Of a stretch of DNA of 64,000 bases, positions 1 through 9,022 are shown one piece after another. Where the stretch lies: positions 248,001 through 312,000 of the forward strand of contig NZ_JAHXBN010000001.1 of assembly GCF_019924045.1 (NCBI RefSeq), written 5' to 3'. Below the pieces are notes generated by a model, which had not been told where the DNA came from, made no database searches, and worked only from the letters and a program-made list of their open reading frames with translations. The position numbers were made by a program, and so were the translations under genes. Source of the DNA: Dyadobacter fermentans. Its GTDB lineage: Bacteria; Bacteroidota; Bacteroidia; Cytophagales; Spirosomataceae. The stretch's first letter is position 1. Each line of letters opens with the position of its first letter.

Positions 1-68
1 TAGGGATTAGGCGCATGGTATTGGTTTTGGTTTGAAGGGTTAAAATAAGCACACCTTCAAATCATCTC

Positions 69-968
69 CTAATCCTGCGTCGGCACCGATAGCTTTTGTA
101 ATGCTTTGTTGAGGTTAATGCCCTTGCCCAGTACGCCCTTGAAGAGGTCGCCTTTTTGTTCCAGGCGGTCGAAGATGTTTTTGATCGTGAAATCCTTCGG
201 ACTCAGGCCGTGTTGCACCTCGCTCCATTCCAGCGGTGCCGAAACCGTTGCGCCGGGCTTCGGGCGGGCGCTGTATGCACACGCGAGCGTCTGCCCGATG
301 CGGTTTTGCAGGTAATCGACGTAAATCTGGTTTTTCCTGCGCTTTGATAGCGAGCGTTCGAGCGTAGTAAGCCGGGGCAGGCGCTCGGTAACCATATGCG
401 CGAGCATTTCGGCGAAGTCGCGGGCCTGGTCGTAGTCGTACTTCCTGCCGAATGGAATGTAAACGTGCATTCCGCTGGCGCCGGAAGTTTTGCAGAAACC
501 TTCGATTTCCATTTCGTCGAGGATCTGCTTGATGACCAATGCCACGTCGATTACGTCGTCGAACGTGTTCTTGTCCGATGGGTCGATATCCATCACCACC
601 CAATCGGGGTTATCGATTTTGTTGATGGTCGAGTTCCACGGATTCATTTCAATGCAACCCAGATTGGCAATGTAAAGCAGGCTCTCCACGTCGTTGACCA
701 CGTGGTAATTCACCATTTTTCCCGTCGATTCGGCGAGTATTTCAAAGGTTTTGACCCATTCCGGCACCGAATCACCGGCGTCTTTCTGAAAAAAGCCATC
801 GTCCTTAATGCCATTGGGCTGCCGGCGCAGCGACAGCGGTCTGTTTTTCATATAAGGCAAAATATAGGGTGCGATATTCCGGTAGTAGTCGATCAGCTCA
901 CCTTTCGTAATGTGCTCATCGGGCCAGTAAATTTTCTCCGGATGGGTGATCTCCGCTTTCTTTTTCAT
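69..968 (-). CDS. ligD: Stand-alone LigD-type polymerase domain (NHEJ primase-polymerase)
   Basis: Archaeo-eukaryotic primase-type polymerase that fills and extends DNA ends during Ku-dependent non-homologous end joining. The 299-residue protein opens with the family's THPEKIYWP-like start, carries the metal-binding acidic motif VMDIDPSD near residue 127 and the SGASGMHVYIP motif near residue 163, and ends soon after the polymerase fold. The ATP-dependent ligase and phosphoesterase domains of full-length LigD are absent, so ligation must come from a separate protein, not seen here. The ATG overlaps the Ku stop by four bases (ATGA), so the two are probably translationally coupled. Confident on family; the role in end joining is inferred from the Ku neighbour. 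Confidence 0.93.
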   Translation of the reverse strand: MKKKAEITHPEKIYWPDEHITKGELIDYYRNIAPYILPYMKNRPLSLRRQPNGIKDDGFFQKDAGDSVPEWVKTFEILAESTGKMVNYHVVNDVESLLYIANLGCIEMNPWNSTINKIDNPDWVVMDIDPSDKNTFDDVIDVALVIKQILDEMEIEGFCKTSGASGMHVYIPFGRKYDYDQARDFAEMLAHMVTERLPRLTTLERSLSKRRKNQIYVDYLQNRIGQTLACAYSARPKPGATVSAPLEWSEVQHGLSPKDFTIKNIFDRLEQKGDLFKGVLGKGINLNKALQKLSVPTQD

Positions 969-1738
969 GATGCTTTTCTTTTAGGCGCGGCCAGACTTTC
1001 CTTCAACTGGGCCATCAGGTCACGGCTTTTCGAATGCACGACCTTCATTTTAGTAGCAGCCGGTTTCTTTCCTTTCGCTTTGGCCATGATCAGTTTCAGC
1101 AACTTTTCATTATAAGTATCCTTGTAATTGGTAATGTCGAAATCGGTGGTAAGCTGTTCGATGAGTTGCACGGCCATATTCATTTCTGCGGGTTTGATCT
1201 TTACATCGGGGATATTCAACTCGTCGGTGTCGCGTATTTCTTCGGCGAAGCGGATTTTGTTGAGGATCAACAGGTCGTTTTGGGGCTTGATGAGTACGAG
1301 GCTTTCACGGTTACGCAGTACATAAGTACCCAGTCCACATTTACCGGTTTTCTTCAACGCGTCGCGGAGCAGCGCATAAGGCTTTGCGCCCGATTTTTCG
1401 GGTTGGAGGTAATAGGGCGTTTCATAATAAATGCTGTCGATCTCCTTTTCGTCCACAAACTCGGCTATTTCAATGATTTTCGATTTTTCAGGACTCGCCT
1501 TCTCAAAATCAGACTCGTCGAGCACCACATAGTTATCCTCAACTTTATAGCCCCTGACTATGTTCTCCCATTTCACCTCGCGTCCCGTATTGGCATTGAC
1601 GCGCTGGAAATGAATGTTGGCATGGTCTTTCTTGTCGAGCATATCGAGATCGAGCTCGCTAGCCTGGACGGCGCTGAAAAGTTTAACGGGGATATTCACC
1701 AGACCGAATCCGATCGCCCCGGACCATATTGCTCTCAT
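965..1738 (-). CDS. ku: Non-homologous end joining protein Ku
   Basis: Bacterial Ku homologue that forms a homodimeric ring on DNA double-strand ends and recruits LigD. The start at 1738 gives MRAIWSGAIGFGLVNIPVK, the canonical bacterial Ku N-terminus; a longer reading from 1771 adds 11 residues that do not look like Ku. The 257-residue length suits the short bacterial Ku core. The C-terminus is basic (KAKGKKPAATKMK and a final APKRKAS), as expected for the DNA- and LigD-contacting tail. First gene of a two-gene unit with the LigD polymerase downstream. Confidence 0.95.
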   Translation of the reverse strand: MRAIWSGAIGFGLVNIPVKLFSAVQASELDLDMLDKKDHANIHFQRVNANTGREVKWENIVRGYKVEDNYVVLDESDFEKASPEKSKIIEIAEFVDEKEIDSIYYETPYYLQPEKSGAKPYALLRDALKKTGKCGLGTYVLRNRESLVLIKPQNDLLILNKIRFAEEIRDTDELNIPDVKIKPAEMNMAVQLIEQLTTDFDITNYKDTYNEKLLKLIMAKAKGKKPAATKMKVVHSKSRDLMAQLKESLAAPKRKAS

Positions 1739-2320
1739 ATTCTTTTCGGTTTGAAAATTCGGGTAGAGCAAAATCTGTGCCTCGCTGCATTACATTACGA
1801 GTATGGAAACCGCCGGCTTCGGAGAAGCCTTTTTTTAGCAAACTGGATTAATGCATTTGTCCGGCTCCATCGCAGCCTCCTTTCGTGCCCGCAATACCGT
1901 GGTTGTATGCAGGGGACTCCGATGGAACCATTACCCGCGCCCCTGCAACGATTCTGTAAACAGTTGGCTTCTCCGAAGCGTGGTGTGCGCTGACTGAAAC
2001 GATTCTATAACCAGGCAACCTCTCCGAAATCCACGAAATGCTGATAGCAGGTACGATCAAATTGATAACATTTCCTCAAAAACGGACAACCGTCGAATTT
2101 TGAATGGGACTATTTCGATAGTGCGTATAAATTTTTTGTAGAAAGTCGCAAAACGCTTGTAATCAATTAATTGTATTTATATATTCCGTGGAAGTTACCA
2201 CGTAAGCCTCCCCGAGTTATCCTTATACGTTAGTTGTGTCCGGGAATCTGGCATGTCTTTTTAATAGCTGCTTCCCGAAACAATTTCACAACAAGACTAA
2301 CTCTTAAATCGGATATAACT
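1739..2320. other. Gene-poor region with degenerate repeats and an orphan terminator-like hairpin
   Basis: No convincing gene. Two imperfect direct copies of about 32 bases (1947-1978 and 1998-2029, beginning AACGATTCT and ending CTCTCCGAA or CTTCTCCGAA) lie 51 bases apart. The word CTTCTCCGAAG recurs inverted at 1815-1829, where GGCTTC-GGA-GAAGCC is followed by seven T, a perfect small rho-independent terminator shape reading rightwards with no rightward gene before it. A 70-codon minus-strand ORF (1848-2060) covers the repeats and is probably chance or a gene remnant. A short hairpin CGTGG/CCACG sits at 2187-2202. Confidence 0.5.
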
Positions 2321-2533
2321 ATGGTAGCGACACTAGGTAACAACCCAGCGAAAAGCTTGAAACCCGGCGCAGTGCTTACCGTTACAGGTGCCAGATCTGA
2401 ATCGGAAGCGCAGAGAGAAGTGGCTGATTTTCTACAATTGAGTAACCGGACCGACCTTGGCTATTTCCTTATTTCAAAGGATTACTTCCTGCTCTACCTG
2501 AAATCAGGAGATTCGATTCGTGGAATTGCATAA
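2321..2533 (+). CDS. Small hypothetical protein
   Basis: A 70-residue soluble protein of unrecognised family, read from the ATG at 2321 (MVATLGNNPAKSLKPG). The reading frame extends upstream, but the extra 29 residues look like translated leader. It has a run rich in glutamate and serine (ARSESEAQREVADFLQL) that looks helical, then alternating hydrophobics (YFLISKDYFLLYLKSG) that look like two beta strands. No signal peptide or membrane segment. The next small gene follows after 27 bases on the same strand and shares the terminator at 2787-2815, so the two are likely one transcript. Confidence 0.55.
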   Translation: MVATLGNNPAKSLKPGAVLTVTGARSESEAQREVADFLQLSNRTDLGYFLISKDYFLLYLKSGDSIRGIA

Positions 2534-2560
2534 GCATTAACTTTTTTCATTTAGAAGGAC

Positions 2561-2755
2561 ATGGTACAGAAAGGTACTTTCAAATTGCTTGGGCAAAAGC
2601 TCATTAATATTATCATCCACAGAGAAGACGTTCTTAAAATTACCCCCAATAAGAGAGGGCAGGGTTGCATTATTTATCTTAAAAACAAAGTCCCCTACAC
2701 AGTAAGTGAAAGTGAGAAGGAGGTGCAGAAGAAACTGAATTGGGTTGCAGCATGA
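2561..2755 (+). CDS. Small hypothetical protein (beta-rich)
   Basis: A 64-residue protein preceded by a purine-rich AGAAGG just before the ATG. The C-terminal half (ITPNKRGQGCIIYLKNKV, then YTVSESEKEVQKKL) has the strand-turn-strand plus helix look of small FlbD-like or LytTR-like folds, where a valine/asparagine-glycine strand is followed by an E-S-x-E-E-V helix; this likeness is by eye only. Followed by a strong terminator. Confidence 0.55.
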   Translation: MVQKGTFKLLGQKLINIIIHREDVLKITPNKRGQGCIIYLKNKVPYTVSESEKEVQKKLNWVAA

Positions 2756-2786
2756 TCTCCGGTCTGTTGCCATGAAAATAAAAGCA

Positions 2787-2815
2787 GGGCTCCGGCGTAA
2801 GTCGGGGCCTTTTTT
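2787..2815 (+). terminator. Rho-independent terminator
   Basis: Stem GGCTCCG / CGGGGCC (one G-U pair) with an 8-base loop followed by six T, 33 bases after the stop of the second small gene. Confidence 0.8.
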
Positions 2816-2833
2816 GTGGGTGGTATAGTTGCT

Positions 2834-2902
2834 GACCATAGACGATGGACCATTTTAGGCAATGACAACGCAACCATGGTCCATGGTCGGCCGTCCATGG
2901 TC
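2834..2902. repeat. Intergenic palindromic cluster of CCATGG-type units
   Basis: Left arm 2834-2853 (GACCATAGACGATGGACCAT) is matched by an inverted right arm at 2876-2902 built of ATGGTC/CCATGG units, so the DNA can form a long imperfect hairpin. It lies between the terminator and the exporter gene. Architecture matches the clusters near 19.9, 26.4, 43.4 and 50.9 kb, although the unit sequence differs. Confidence 0.6.
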
Positions 2903-2995
2903 AATTACCCCACCGTTAAATTCCCTCCCTCCCCGAACCCTCCCGCGCCGTTCCGTGTTACCCAAACACCGAATTTCTCCACACCACAAAAATCC

Positions 2996-4225
2996 ATGTC
3001 CAAAAAGACTTACTTTTTTCTGATCCTCATTCTGGGGAGCCTGACTGCGCTTGGCCCTTTTTCAATCGATATGTACCTGCCGGGGTTTCCGGCCATCGCG
3101 CGTGATCTGAACACAACCGCTGCCAAAGTTTCGCAGACATTGTCGGGCTATTTCGTCGGCATTTCGCTGGGGCAGCTGCTCTATGGGCCGCTGCTCGACC
3201 GGTTCGGGCGGAAGAAGCCTTTGTTTATCGGTTTGGCGGTTTACATTCTCGCATCGGCGGGATGTGCAGTGGCTACGAGCGTCGAGCAACTGATCGTTTT
3301 GCGCATTATCCAGGCAGTCGGCAGCTGTGCGGCGACTGTGGCTTCCGTAGCCATGGTGCGTGATCTTTTCCCCGTGAGTGAAAATGCAAAAGTGTTTTCG
3401 CTGTTGCTGCTGGTGGTAGGTTTCTCACCGATGATCGCCCCGACCGTCGGGGGGTATGTTACCGACGCATTCGGTTGGCATGCCGTATTTATGATATTGA
3501 CGGTGATGGGCGTCGCCATTTTTGCGGCTACCGCATTGTGGCTGCCCGATAGCTACAAGCCCGACAAAACGCTTTCGCTCAAACCGAAGCCTATTATTAT
3601 GAACTTCCTGGAAGTGCTCAGGGAACCACAATTTTATACCTATTCCATTACCGGGGCAGTCGCATTCGCGGGGTTGTTCGCCTATGTTTCGGGCTCGCCC
3701 ATCGTGTTCATGGAGGTATTTCATGTGGATGGCAAAGTGTATGGCTGGATTTTCGCTTTCCTGTCCGTCGGCTTTATTGGCTCGGGGCAGGTTAATACTT
3801 TGATGTTGAGAAGGTTCTCCAGCGAACAGATTGTCAATGTTGCGTTGATATGCCAGGCGGTGATTGGCCTTGCATTCCTTGCGGCAGCTTTAAATGGCGC
3901 ATTGACGCTTACTTCCACACTCGTATTTTTGTTCCTTTTCCTTTGCTGCGTGGGTTACACGTACCCGAATGCGGCCGCGCTTTCGCTCGCACCCTTCACG
4001 CGTAATGCGGGCAGTGCGTCGGCGCTCATGGGTGCATTTCAAATGGGGGCCGGCACATTGATTTCCATTGCGATCAGTTTGTTCGAAGAGCCTTCGATCA
4101 TTCCGATGGTAGCGGCTATGGCCGGCTCCGCTTCACTGGCGTTGATTATGCTGGTGGTGGGCCGGCGGTTTATCACCAACAAAGTGGAAGTGCAGCAAGG
4201 TGCGGATGCCGGTGTGATGCATTAA
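2996..4225 (+). CDS. Bcr/CflA-family MFS drug-resistance transporter
   Basis: Inner-membrane proton-coupled exporter of the DHA1 (12-helix) group; substrate not predictable. The ATG at 2996 (MSKKTYFFLILILGSLTALG) starts directly at helix 1; the frame is open upstream but runs through the palindromic repeat. The 409 residues contain GPFSIDMYLPGFPAIARDL, typical of Bcr/CflA proteins, the loop 2-3 motif A as GPLLDRFGRKKP (about residue 63), and the conserved RIIQAVGSCAATVASVAMVRD helix-4 region. Single gene, with the helicase starting 24 bases downstream on the same strand. Confidence 0.9.
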   Translation: MSKKTYFFLILILGSLTALGPFSIDMYLPGFPAIARDLNTTAAKVSQTLSGYFVGISLGQLLYGPLLDRFGRKKPLFIGLAVYILASAGCAVATSVEQLIVLRIIQAVGSCAATVASVAMVRDLFPVSENAKVFSLLLLVVGFSPMIAPTVGGYVTDAFGWHAVFMILTVMGVAIFAATALWLPDSYKPDKTLSLKPKPIIMNFLEVLREPQFYTYSITGAVAFAGLFAYVSGSPIVFMEVFHVDGKVYGWIFAFLSVGFIGSGQVNTLMLRRFSSEQIVNVALICQAVIGLAFLAAALNGALTLTSTLVFLFLFLCCVGYTYPNAAALSLAPFTRNAGSASALMGAFQMGAGTLISIAISLFEEPSIIPMVAAMAGSASLALIMLVVGRRFITNKVEVQQGADAGVMH

Positions 4226-4249
4226 GCGGCCGGTTTATTTAATTTGTGA

Positions 4250-6160
4250 ATGGATTACTTCAAGCGACTACTCGAATTACTCAAAATAGAAAGGGAGGAA
4301 GATAAGCAATCGTACCAGCGATTGATCGAACGGTCTTCTGTTTCCGAACGCCGCGCCGGCGGATTGGCGTGGTACCCGATTGCCATTCGCGGGCAGGAAA
4401 TGAGCCGCGGCGATTACCTCACCGTAGAAGTGGAACGCACCACGCACCAGGATCTGCCGCATCAGCTGCGGTTCGGGATGCCTGCGGTGTTGTTCAGTAA
4501 TCATGAACCGAAAAAAGACCGCGTCGAGGGGGTGATCTCGCACCAGGGCGGCAACCGTTTGAAAATTACATTGCGGACCGACGAGCTGCCCGAATGGTCG
4601 CGCGACGGCAAGCTGGGGATCGACCTGCTTTTCGACGATAACAGTTATGACGAAATGCAATCTGCATTGAAGGCTGCGGATTCGATCGGTTCATCGGACA
4701 AAGAGGGGCATTTGATCAAAGTGCTGACAGGCGGGAAAGCACCTTCCTTCGATAAAGACATTTACCCTATTTCCCTTCCCAGGCTGAACCCGTCGCAGCA
4801 ACGCGCGGTACAGAATATCCTTTCCGCGCAGGAGCTCGCGATCGTACACGGGCCTCCGGGGACGGGTAAAACCACCACTTTGGTACAGGCCATCAAGGCT
4901 TTGGTTAAAAAGGATAGCAGGCCTGTTCTCGTGGTTGCGCCAAGCAATACGGCGGTGGATTTGCTGAGCGAGAAATTGAGTGAAGAGGGCTTGAATGTGC
5001 TTCGGGTAGGAAACCCGGTGCGCGTTTCGGAACGGTTGTCGGCGTTGACTTTGGATAGCAAAATGTCGTCGCACGCGAGCGTGAAGGACATTAAGGCATT
5101 GAAAAAGCAGGCCAACGAGTACAAAAACATGGCGCACAAATACAAGCGCCATTTCGGGAAAGCCGAACGCGACCAGCGGAAAGCATTGTTCGATGAGGCG
5201 CACCGCATTATGAAGGACGTCGCCAATATGGAGCAATACATTATCGATGACCTCCTGGCCAAAACGCAGGTAGTAACGGCCACGCTCGTGGGTTCCAACC
5301 ATTTTACAGTCAGGAACATGAAATACCGCACCGTGGTGATCGACGAAGCCGGGCAGGCATTGGAACCGGCCTGCTGGATCCCGATCCTGAAAGCGGAGAA
5401 GGTAGTATTTGCCGGAGACCATTTGCAGCTGCCGCCGACCATCAAGTCCGAGGATGCGGCCAAAGGAGGCCTGGCTACCACTTTGCTTGAAAAATGCGTC
5501 GCATTGCACCCTGAATCGGTCGTGTTGCTGGAAGAGCAGTACCGGATGAACGAGGCGATTATGGGTTATTCTTCCAAAGTGTTTTATAATGATCAACTGA
5601 AAGCGCACGAGTCGGTGGCGGGCCGAGTGTTGTTCCCTGGCGAGGCACCGCTGGCATTCATTGATACGGCAGGATGTGGTTTTGATGAAAAACTGGAAGG
5701 TACCAGCTCGACGAACCCGGAGGAGGCTGCATTCCTTTTCAGGCATTTATCGCAACTGGCGGTGGAATTTGTGCAGCGTAATGCTAAAACAGAGGATTTT
5801 CCAAGTATAGCCATCATTTCGCCATACAAGGAGCAGATCAATATCCTCAAAGATCAGCTCGTGCATGCAGTGGATTTGAAACCGTTTCTTGATAAAATAG
5901 CCGTCAATACCATCGATAGCTTCCAGGGGCAGGAGCGGGATGCGGTGTACATCAGCATGACCCGCAGCAATACCGAAGGGCAGATCGGCTTCCTCGCGGA
6001 CATTCGCCGGATGAACGTGGCCATGACCCGTGCGCGCAAGAAACTCGTCGTAATCGGCGACAGCGCGACGCTTTCGGTATTGCCTTTTTACGAGCATTTC
6101 ATTGCCTATGCCGAGGGCCTGAATGCCTACCAGAGTGCCTGGGAGTTTTCGGATTTGTAA
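4250..6160 (+). CDS. SF1 (Upf1-like/IGHMBP2-like) DNA/RNA helicase
   Basis: Superfamily 1B helicase, 636 residues. An N-terminal beta-barrel-like region (about 1-180) precedes two RecA-like domains. Visible motifs: Walker A HGPPGTGKTTT (about 203), Walker B VVIDEAGQALEP (about 364), motif III GDHLQLPPT (about 391), motif V NTIDSFQGQERDAVYISMTR (about 560) and motif VI VAMTRARKKLVVIGD (about 590). This set is characteristic of the IGHMBP2/Upf1 clade often annotated as AAA domain-containing protein. Its cellular role in Bacteroidota is not established; RNA or DNA translocation is the family activity. Confidence 0.92.
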   Translation: MDYFKRLLELLKIEREEDKQSYQRLIERSSVSERRAGGLAWYPIAIRGQEMSRGDYLTVEVERTTHQDLPHQLRFGMPAVLFSNHEPKKDRVEGVISHQGGNRLKITLRTDELPEWSRDGKLGIDLLFDDNSYDEMQSALKAADSIGSSDKEGHLIKVLTGGKAPSFDKDIYPISLPRLNPSQQRAVQNILSAQELAIVHGPPGTGKTTTLVQAIKALVKKDSRPVLVVAPSNTAVDLLSEKLSEEGLNVLRVGNPVRVSERLSALTLDSKMSSHASVKDIKALKKQANEYKNMAHKYKRHFGKAERDQRKALFDEAHRIMKDVANMEQYIIDDLLAKTQVVTATLVGSNHFTVRNMKYRTVVIDEAGQALEPACWIPILKAEKVVFAGDHLQLPPTIKSEDAAKGGLATTLLEKCVALHPESVVLLEEQYRMNEAIMGYSSKVFYNDQLKAHESVAGRVLFPGEAPLAFIDTAGCGFDEKLEGTSSTNPEEAAFLFRHLSQLAVEFVQRNAKTEDFPSIAIISPYKEQINILKDQLVHAVDLKPFLDKIAVNTIDSFQGQERDAVYISMTRSNTEGQIGFLADIRRMNVAMTRARKKLVVIGDSATLSVLPFYEHFIAYAEGLNAYQSAWEFSDL

Positions 6161-6176
6161 CTATGTGATGAGCGGG

Positions 6177-6207
6177 TTTTCTTTTCAAAGCAACCGGACT
6201 ATCTTTA
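6177..6207 (+). promoter_or_regulatory. Candidate Bacteroidota promoter for the DUF5686 gene
   Basis: TATCTTTA at 6200-6207 matches the -7 consensus TAnnTTTG at seven of eight positions, with TTTT at 6177-6180 exactly 19 bases upstream in the -33 position. It lies about 50 bases before the ATG. Confidence 0.35.
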
Positions 6208-6256
6208 AAAGCATCTAGCTGAAACAAAGACATTCATCCGACTTGCTGAAAACCGT

Positions 6257-9022
6257 ATGCTCAAACAGTACCTGCTCACGTTTTGTCTGGTCATTGCTAC
6301 ATCTCTTACTGCCCTCGCACAAGCGCCCGCCAGCGGGGTGAAGGGGGTTATTAAAACTAAAAAAGGAGAGCCGCTTCCATTTGCTGCTATCATTGTCAAA
6401 GGCACGAGTTTTAGTACGATTTCCAATGAGGAAGGCCGCTACCAGCTCGACCTGAAACCTGGGTATTATGAGGTAATCTTTCAGTACCTGGGCTACAAGA
6501 CCGGTCAGAAAGGCTTCACTGTGGAGGATAAAATGCAAACCTTCGACCTCACGATGGAGGAGCAGGCGCTGAACCTCGGCGAGGTCCGCATTGGAGCCCG
6601 GGACGAGGATCCGGCATACACGATCATGCGCAGCGCCATTGCCAAAAGCCGTTACCATTTCCTGCAAGTAGATAGTTACACAGCCAAAGTGTATTCCAAA
6701 TCGTCGTTTGTGATCATGGATTTGCCGCTGGAATTTCTATATAAGAAGGAAATGAAGGAAATGGAGAAGGAGACCAACTTCAAAAAAGGGGTTCCGATGC
6801 TGAATGAGACGGTTTCTGAGGTGACGTTCCGGCAACCCAGCGTGTACAAACAGCGGGTGATCGCCACGCGCAGCAGCATGGATAAGAACATCGCCGATCC
6901 GAATATGTACCTGCTGGCAAGCTTCTACCAGCCGGAAGTGGTGAAAGCCGTGTCACCGCTCTCACCGCGCGCATTTGCCTATTATAAGTTCGAATACCTG
7001 GGTGCGTTTCGCGAGAATGGCATCGAAGTCAACAAAATCAAAGTCACGCCCCGCAACTGGGGCGAGGGGGTATACCGCGGCACGATCCAGATCATCGAAG
7101 GCGAATGGAGCATTTACAGTCTGGATTTACAAACAGTCAATACCGGCTTCCGGCTGGATATCAAGCAAGTATATAGTCCTGTGCAGGGCGTCTGGATGCC
7201 TGTTAACCAGCAATTTCACGTGGCGGGAGGTATTTATGGTTTTAAGGGAAAGGGTGATTTCGTGATCTCGCAATCGTTCACCAATGTGAAAGTCAATCCT
7301 ACCTTCAAGCCGGATATCGTTGTGGTCGACGACAAGAAATATGCTGACGAAGCAAAAAAGGTCCGGCTGACCGGCCGGGAGATCAAGGCGCAGAACATGG
7401 AGCAATTGGTGAGCAAGCAGAAAGCGTTTTCGGCTAAAAACCTGCGCAAAATGATGAAGGAATACGAAAAGCAGGAGCTCAAAGAAAAGGAGAAGAAAGG
7501 TGAGGATGTAGACTTGAAAATGAGCCGGGAGGATTCGACACAGGTAGATTCGATGGCTACCAAACGGAGCATGGCCTTCTGGGATTCTCTCCGGGCTGTG
7601 CCGCTTACCGCGGCGGAAGTGAAGAGTTACACCCGGCTGGATAGCCTGGTGATTGTGAATGCAGGTTCTGAAAAACAGCGGGATAGCTTGAAAGCGAGTA
7701 AGGGTGATACACTCAAATCGAAGAAGGGCCGCCAATTTGGTTTCGGAGATCTACTTACCGGGCACAATTTTCGACTGGGCAAAGAAAGTTCCTACCGGCT
7801 GGATTACGTCGGGCCATTGCCGGGCGTGCAGGTGAATACGGTAGAGGGGTTGGTACTGAATGGAGCGGGATTGAAATTGCGGCATTCGGGTACCCGTGCG
7901 GATGTAAAGGCAGGCGCAGGTGGGAAATCGGAAGTTGTCGGGAGTGGTCGGGAATGGTCGTTGGGAGGGTTAACCCGGTATTCTTTTGGGCGCAATAAGC
8001 TGCTTGTGACGGGTGTAGGCGATTACAGTTGGGCCCGCAACACGCTCAGCGTTTCCGGTGGTCGGGGCATTACCCAGTTCAATAGCGAAAACCCGATGCA
8101 TCCGTTGCTGAATACTTTTACGACACTGTTTTTAGAACAGAATTTTATCAAGGAATATCAAAAGGATTTCCTGCGGATTGATTTCAAAAACAGCCGGGAA
8201 AACGAGCATTTCGAAATAAAAGCGAGCGTCGAATACGCGGACCGCACAGCATTGCCGAACCTGGAAAGGACGTCGCCGTACCGCTGGATCGACTGGAAAC
8301 GGCGGGAGTACACTTCCAACATTCCTTATAATGTCGAGACTGAGGCGGATGCGAAAACCTTATCTCCGCCAATGCGTCCTCACCAGGCATTGACCGTCGG
8401 CATTGCGGCTTCTTATAAACCCTGGCAAAAGTACCGCACCCGCGGCGGCAAAACATCGTACTATGACGACGACTCGCCCAAACTTTCGGTCAACTACCGA
8501 AAGGGCGTCCACGGTGTATTCGGCAGCGACGTTGATTTCGATTTTGTGCAAATCGGCATTCAGCACGGTTTCGACATCGGCATCCGTAGCCGCTTGCGAT
8601 ATAAGCTCGCCGCCGGGACTTTTCTCAATGCGGATAGTCTCCAATTCCCCGATTTCCAGCATTTCGCCGGCAACCGCTTTTTCTTCCAGTTCGGCGATCC
8701 CGTCGGGACATTCCGTATGCTGGATTATTACAAATACAGCACTTCCAGCACGTTCTTCGAGGCGCACGTCCTGACAGAACTTCGTCAGTTTCTGTTAACC
8801 CAAATCCCGTGGTTCCGCATTCTGGGCGTGAAGGAGAACTTTTTGCTGCATTACCTCGCTACCCCGGATTCCAACAACTATGCCGAGCTTGGTTATGGAC
8901 TTGATATCGGCATCCGCTTCCCGCTCCGTGTGGAGGTGGTGAATAGTTTTGAAGGGTTTAAATACAAGAGTACCGCGTTTCGGATAGGGACTACGATGAA
9001 TATTAGTTGGGGAAGGAATTAG
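6257..9022 (+). CDS. DUF5686 outer-membrane protein with carboxypeptidase-like regulatory domain
   Basis: Large secreted protein (921 residues) of the Bacteroidota DUF5686 family. Residues 1-22 are a clear signal peptide (MLKQYLLTFCLVIATSLTAL, then AQA). Residues about 27-105 form a CarboxypepD_reg-like beta sandwich (GVIKTKKGEPLPFAAIIVKG, then an EEGRYQL strand). The middle contains a lysine/glutamate-rich stretch (about 375-425) that may be a coiled linker, and the C-terminal 400 residues alternate aromatic and polar residues as in an outer-membrane beta-barrel. The function of the family is unknown. The stop overlaps by four bases the stop of the convergent DUF1016 gene. Confidence 0.85.
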   Translation: MLKQYLLTFCLVIATSLTALAQAPASGVKGVIKTKKGEPLPFAAIIVKGTSFSTISNEEGRYQLDLKPGYYEVIFQYLGYKTGQKGFTVEDKMQTFDLTMEEQALNLGEVRIGARDEDPAYTIMRSAIAKSRYHFLQVDSYTAKVYSKSSFVIMDLPLEFLYKKEMKEMEKETNFKKGVPMLNETVSEVTFRQPSVYKQRVIATRSSMDKNIADPNMYLLASFYQPEVVKAVSPLSPRAFAYYKFEYLGAFRENGIEVNKIKVTPRNWGEGVYRGTIQIIEGEWSIYSLDLQTVNTGFRLDIKQVYSPVQGVWMPVNQQFHVAGGIYGFKGKGDFVISQSFTNVKVNPTFKPDIVVVDDKKYADEAKKVRLTGREIKAQNMEQLVSKQKAFSAKNLRKMMKEYEKQELKEKEKKGEDVDLKMSREDSTQVDSMATKRSMAFWDSLRAVPLTAAEVKSYTRLDSLVIVNAGSEKQRDSLKASKGDTLKSKKGRQFGFGDLLTGHNFRLGKESSYRLDYVGPLPGVQVNTVEGLVLNGAGLKLRHSGTRADVKAGAGGKSEVVGSGREWSLGGLTRYSFGRNKLLVTGVGDYSWARNTLSVSGGRGITQFNSENPMHPLLNTFTTLFLEQNFIKEYQKDFLRIDFKNSRENEHFEIKASVEYADRTALPNLERTSPYRWIDWKRREYTSNIPYNVETEADAKTLSPPMRPHQALTVGIAASYKPWQKYRTRGGKTSYYDDDSPKLSVNYRKGVHGVFGSDVDFDFVQIGIQHGFDIGIRSRLRYKLAAGTFLNADSLQFPDFQHFAGNRFFFQFGDPVGTFRMLDYYKYSTSSTFFEAHVLTELRQFLLTQIPWFRILGVKENFLLHYLATPDSNNYAELGYGLDIGIRFPLRVEVVNSFEGFKYKSTAFRIGTTMNISWGRN

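Noticed and set aside
1034..1993. 319-codon plus-strand ORF antisense to Ku
   Set aside because: Shadow of the Ku gene; the minus strand encodes a clear Ku protein and the antisense translation has no recognisable motif.
1848..2060. 70-codon minus-strand ORF with GYRIVSV/VYRIVAG repeats
   Set aside because: The internal repetition comes from the 32-base DNA repeats; no family likeness and no start signal, so kept only as part of the repeat region.
2834..2902. CRISPR-like array
   Set aside because: Units are 6-11 bases, imperfect and arranged as inverted arms, with no regular spacers or cas genes. The same applies to the other four clusters.
4691..5746. 351-codon minus-strand ORF inside the helicase gene
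   Set aside because: Antisense shadow of the helicase; sequence is Arg/His/Phe-rich as expected for a reverse reading of a high-GC third-position gene.
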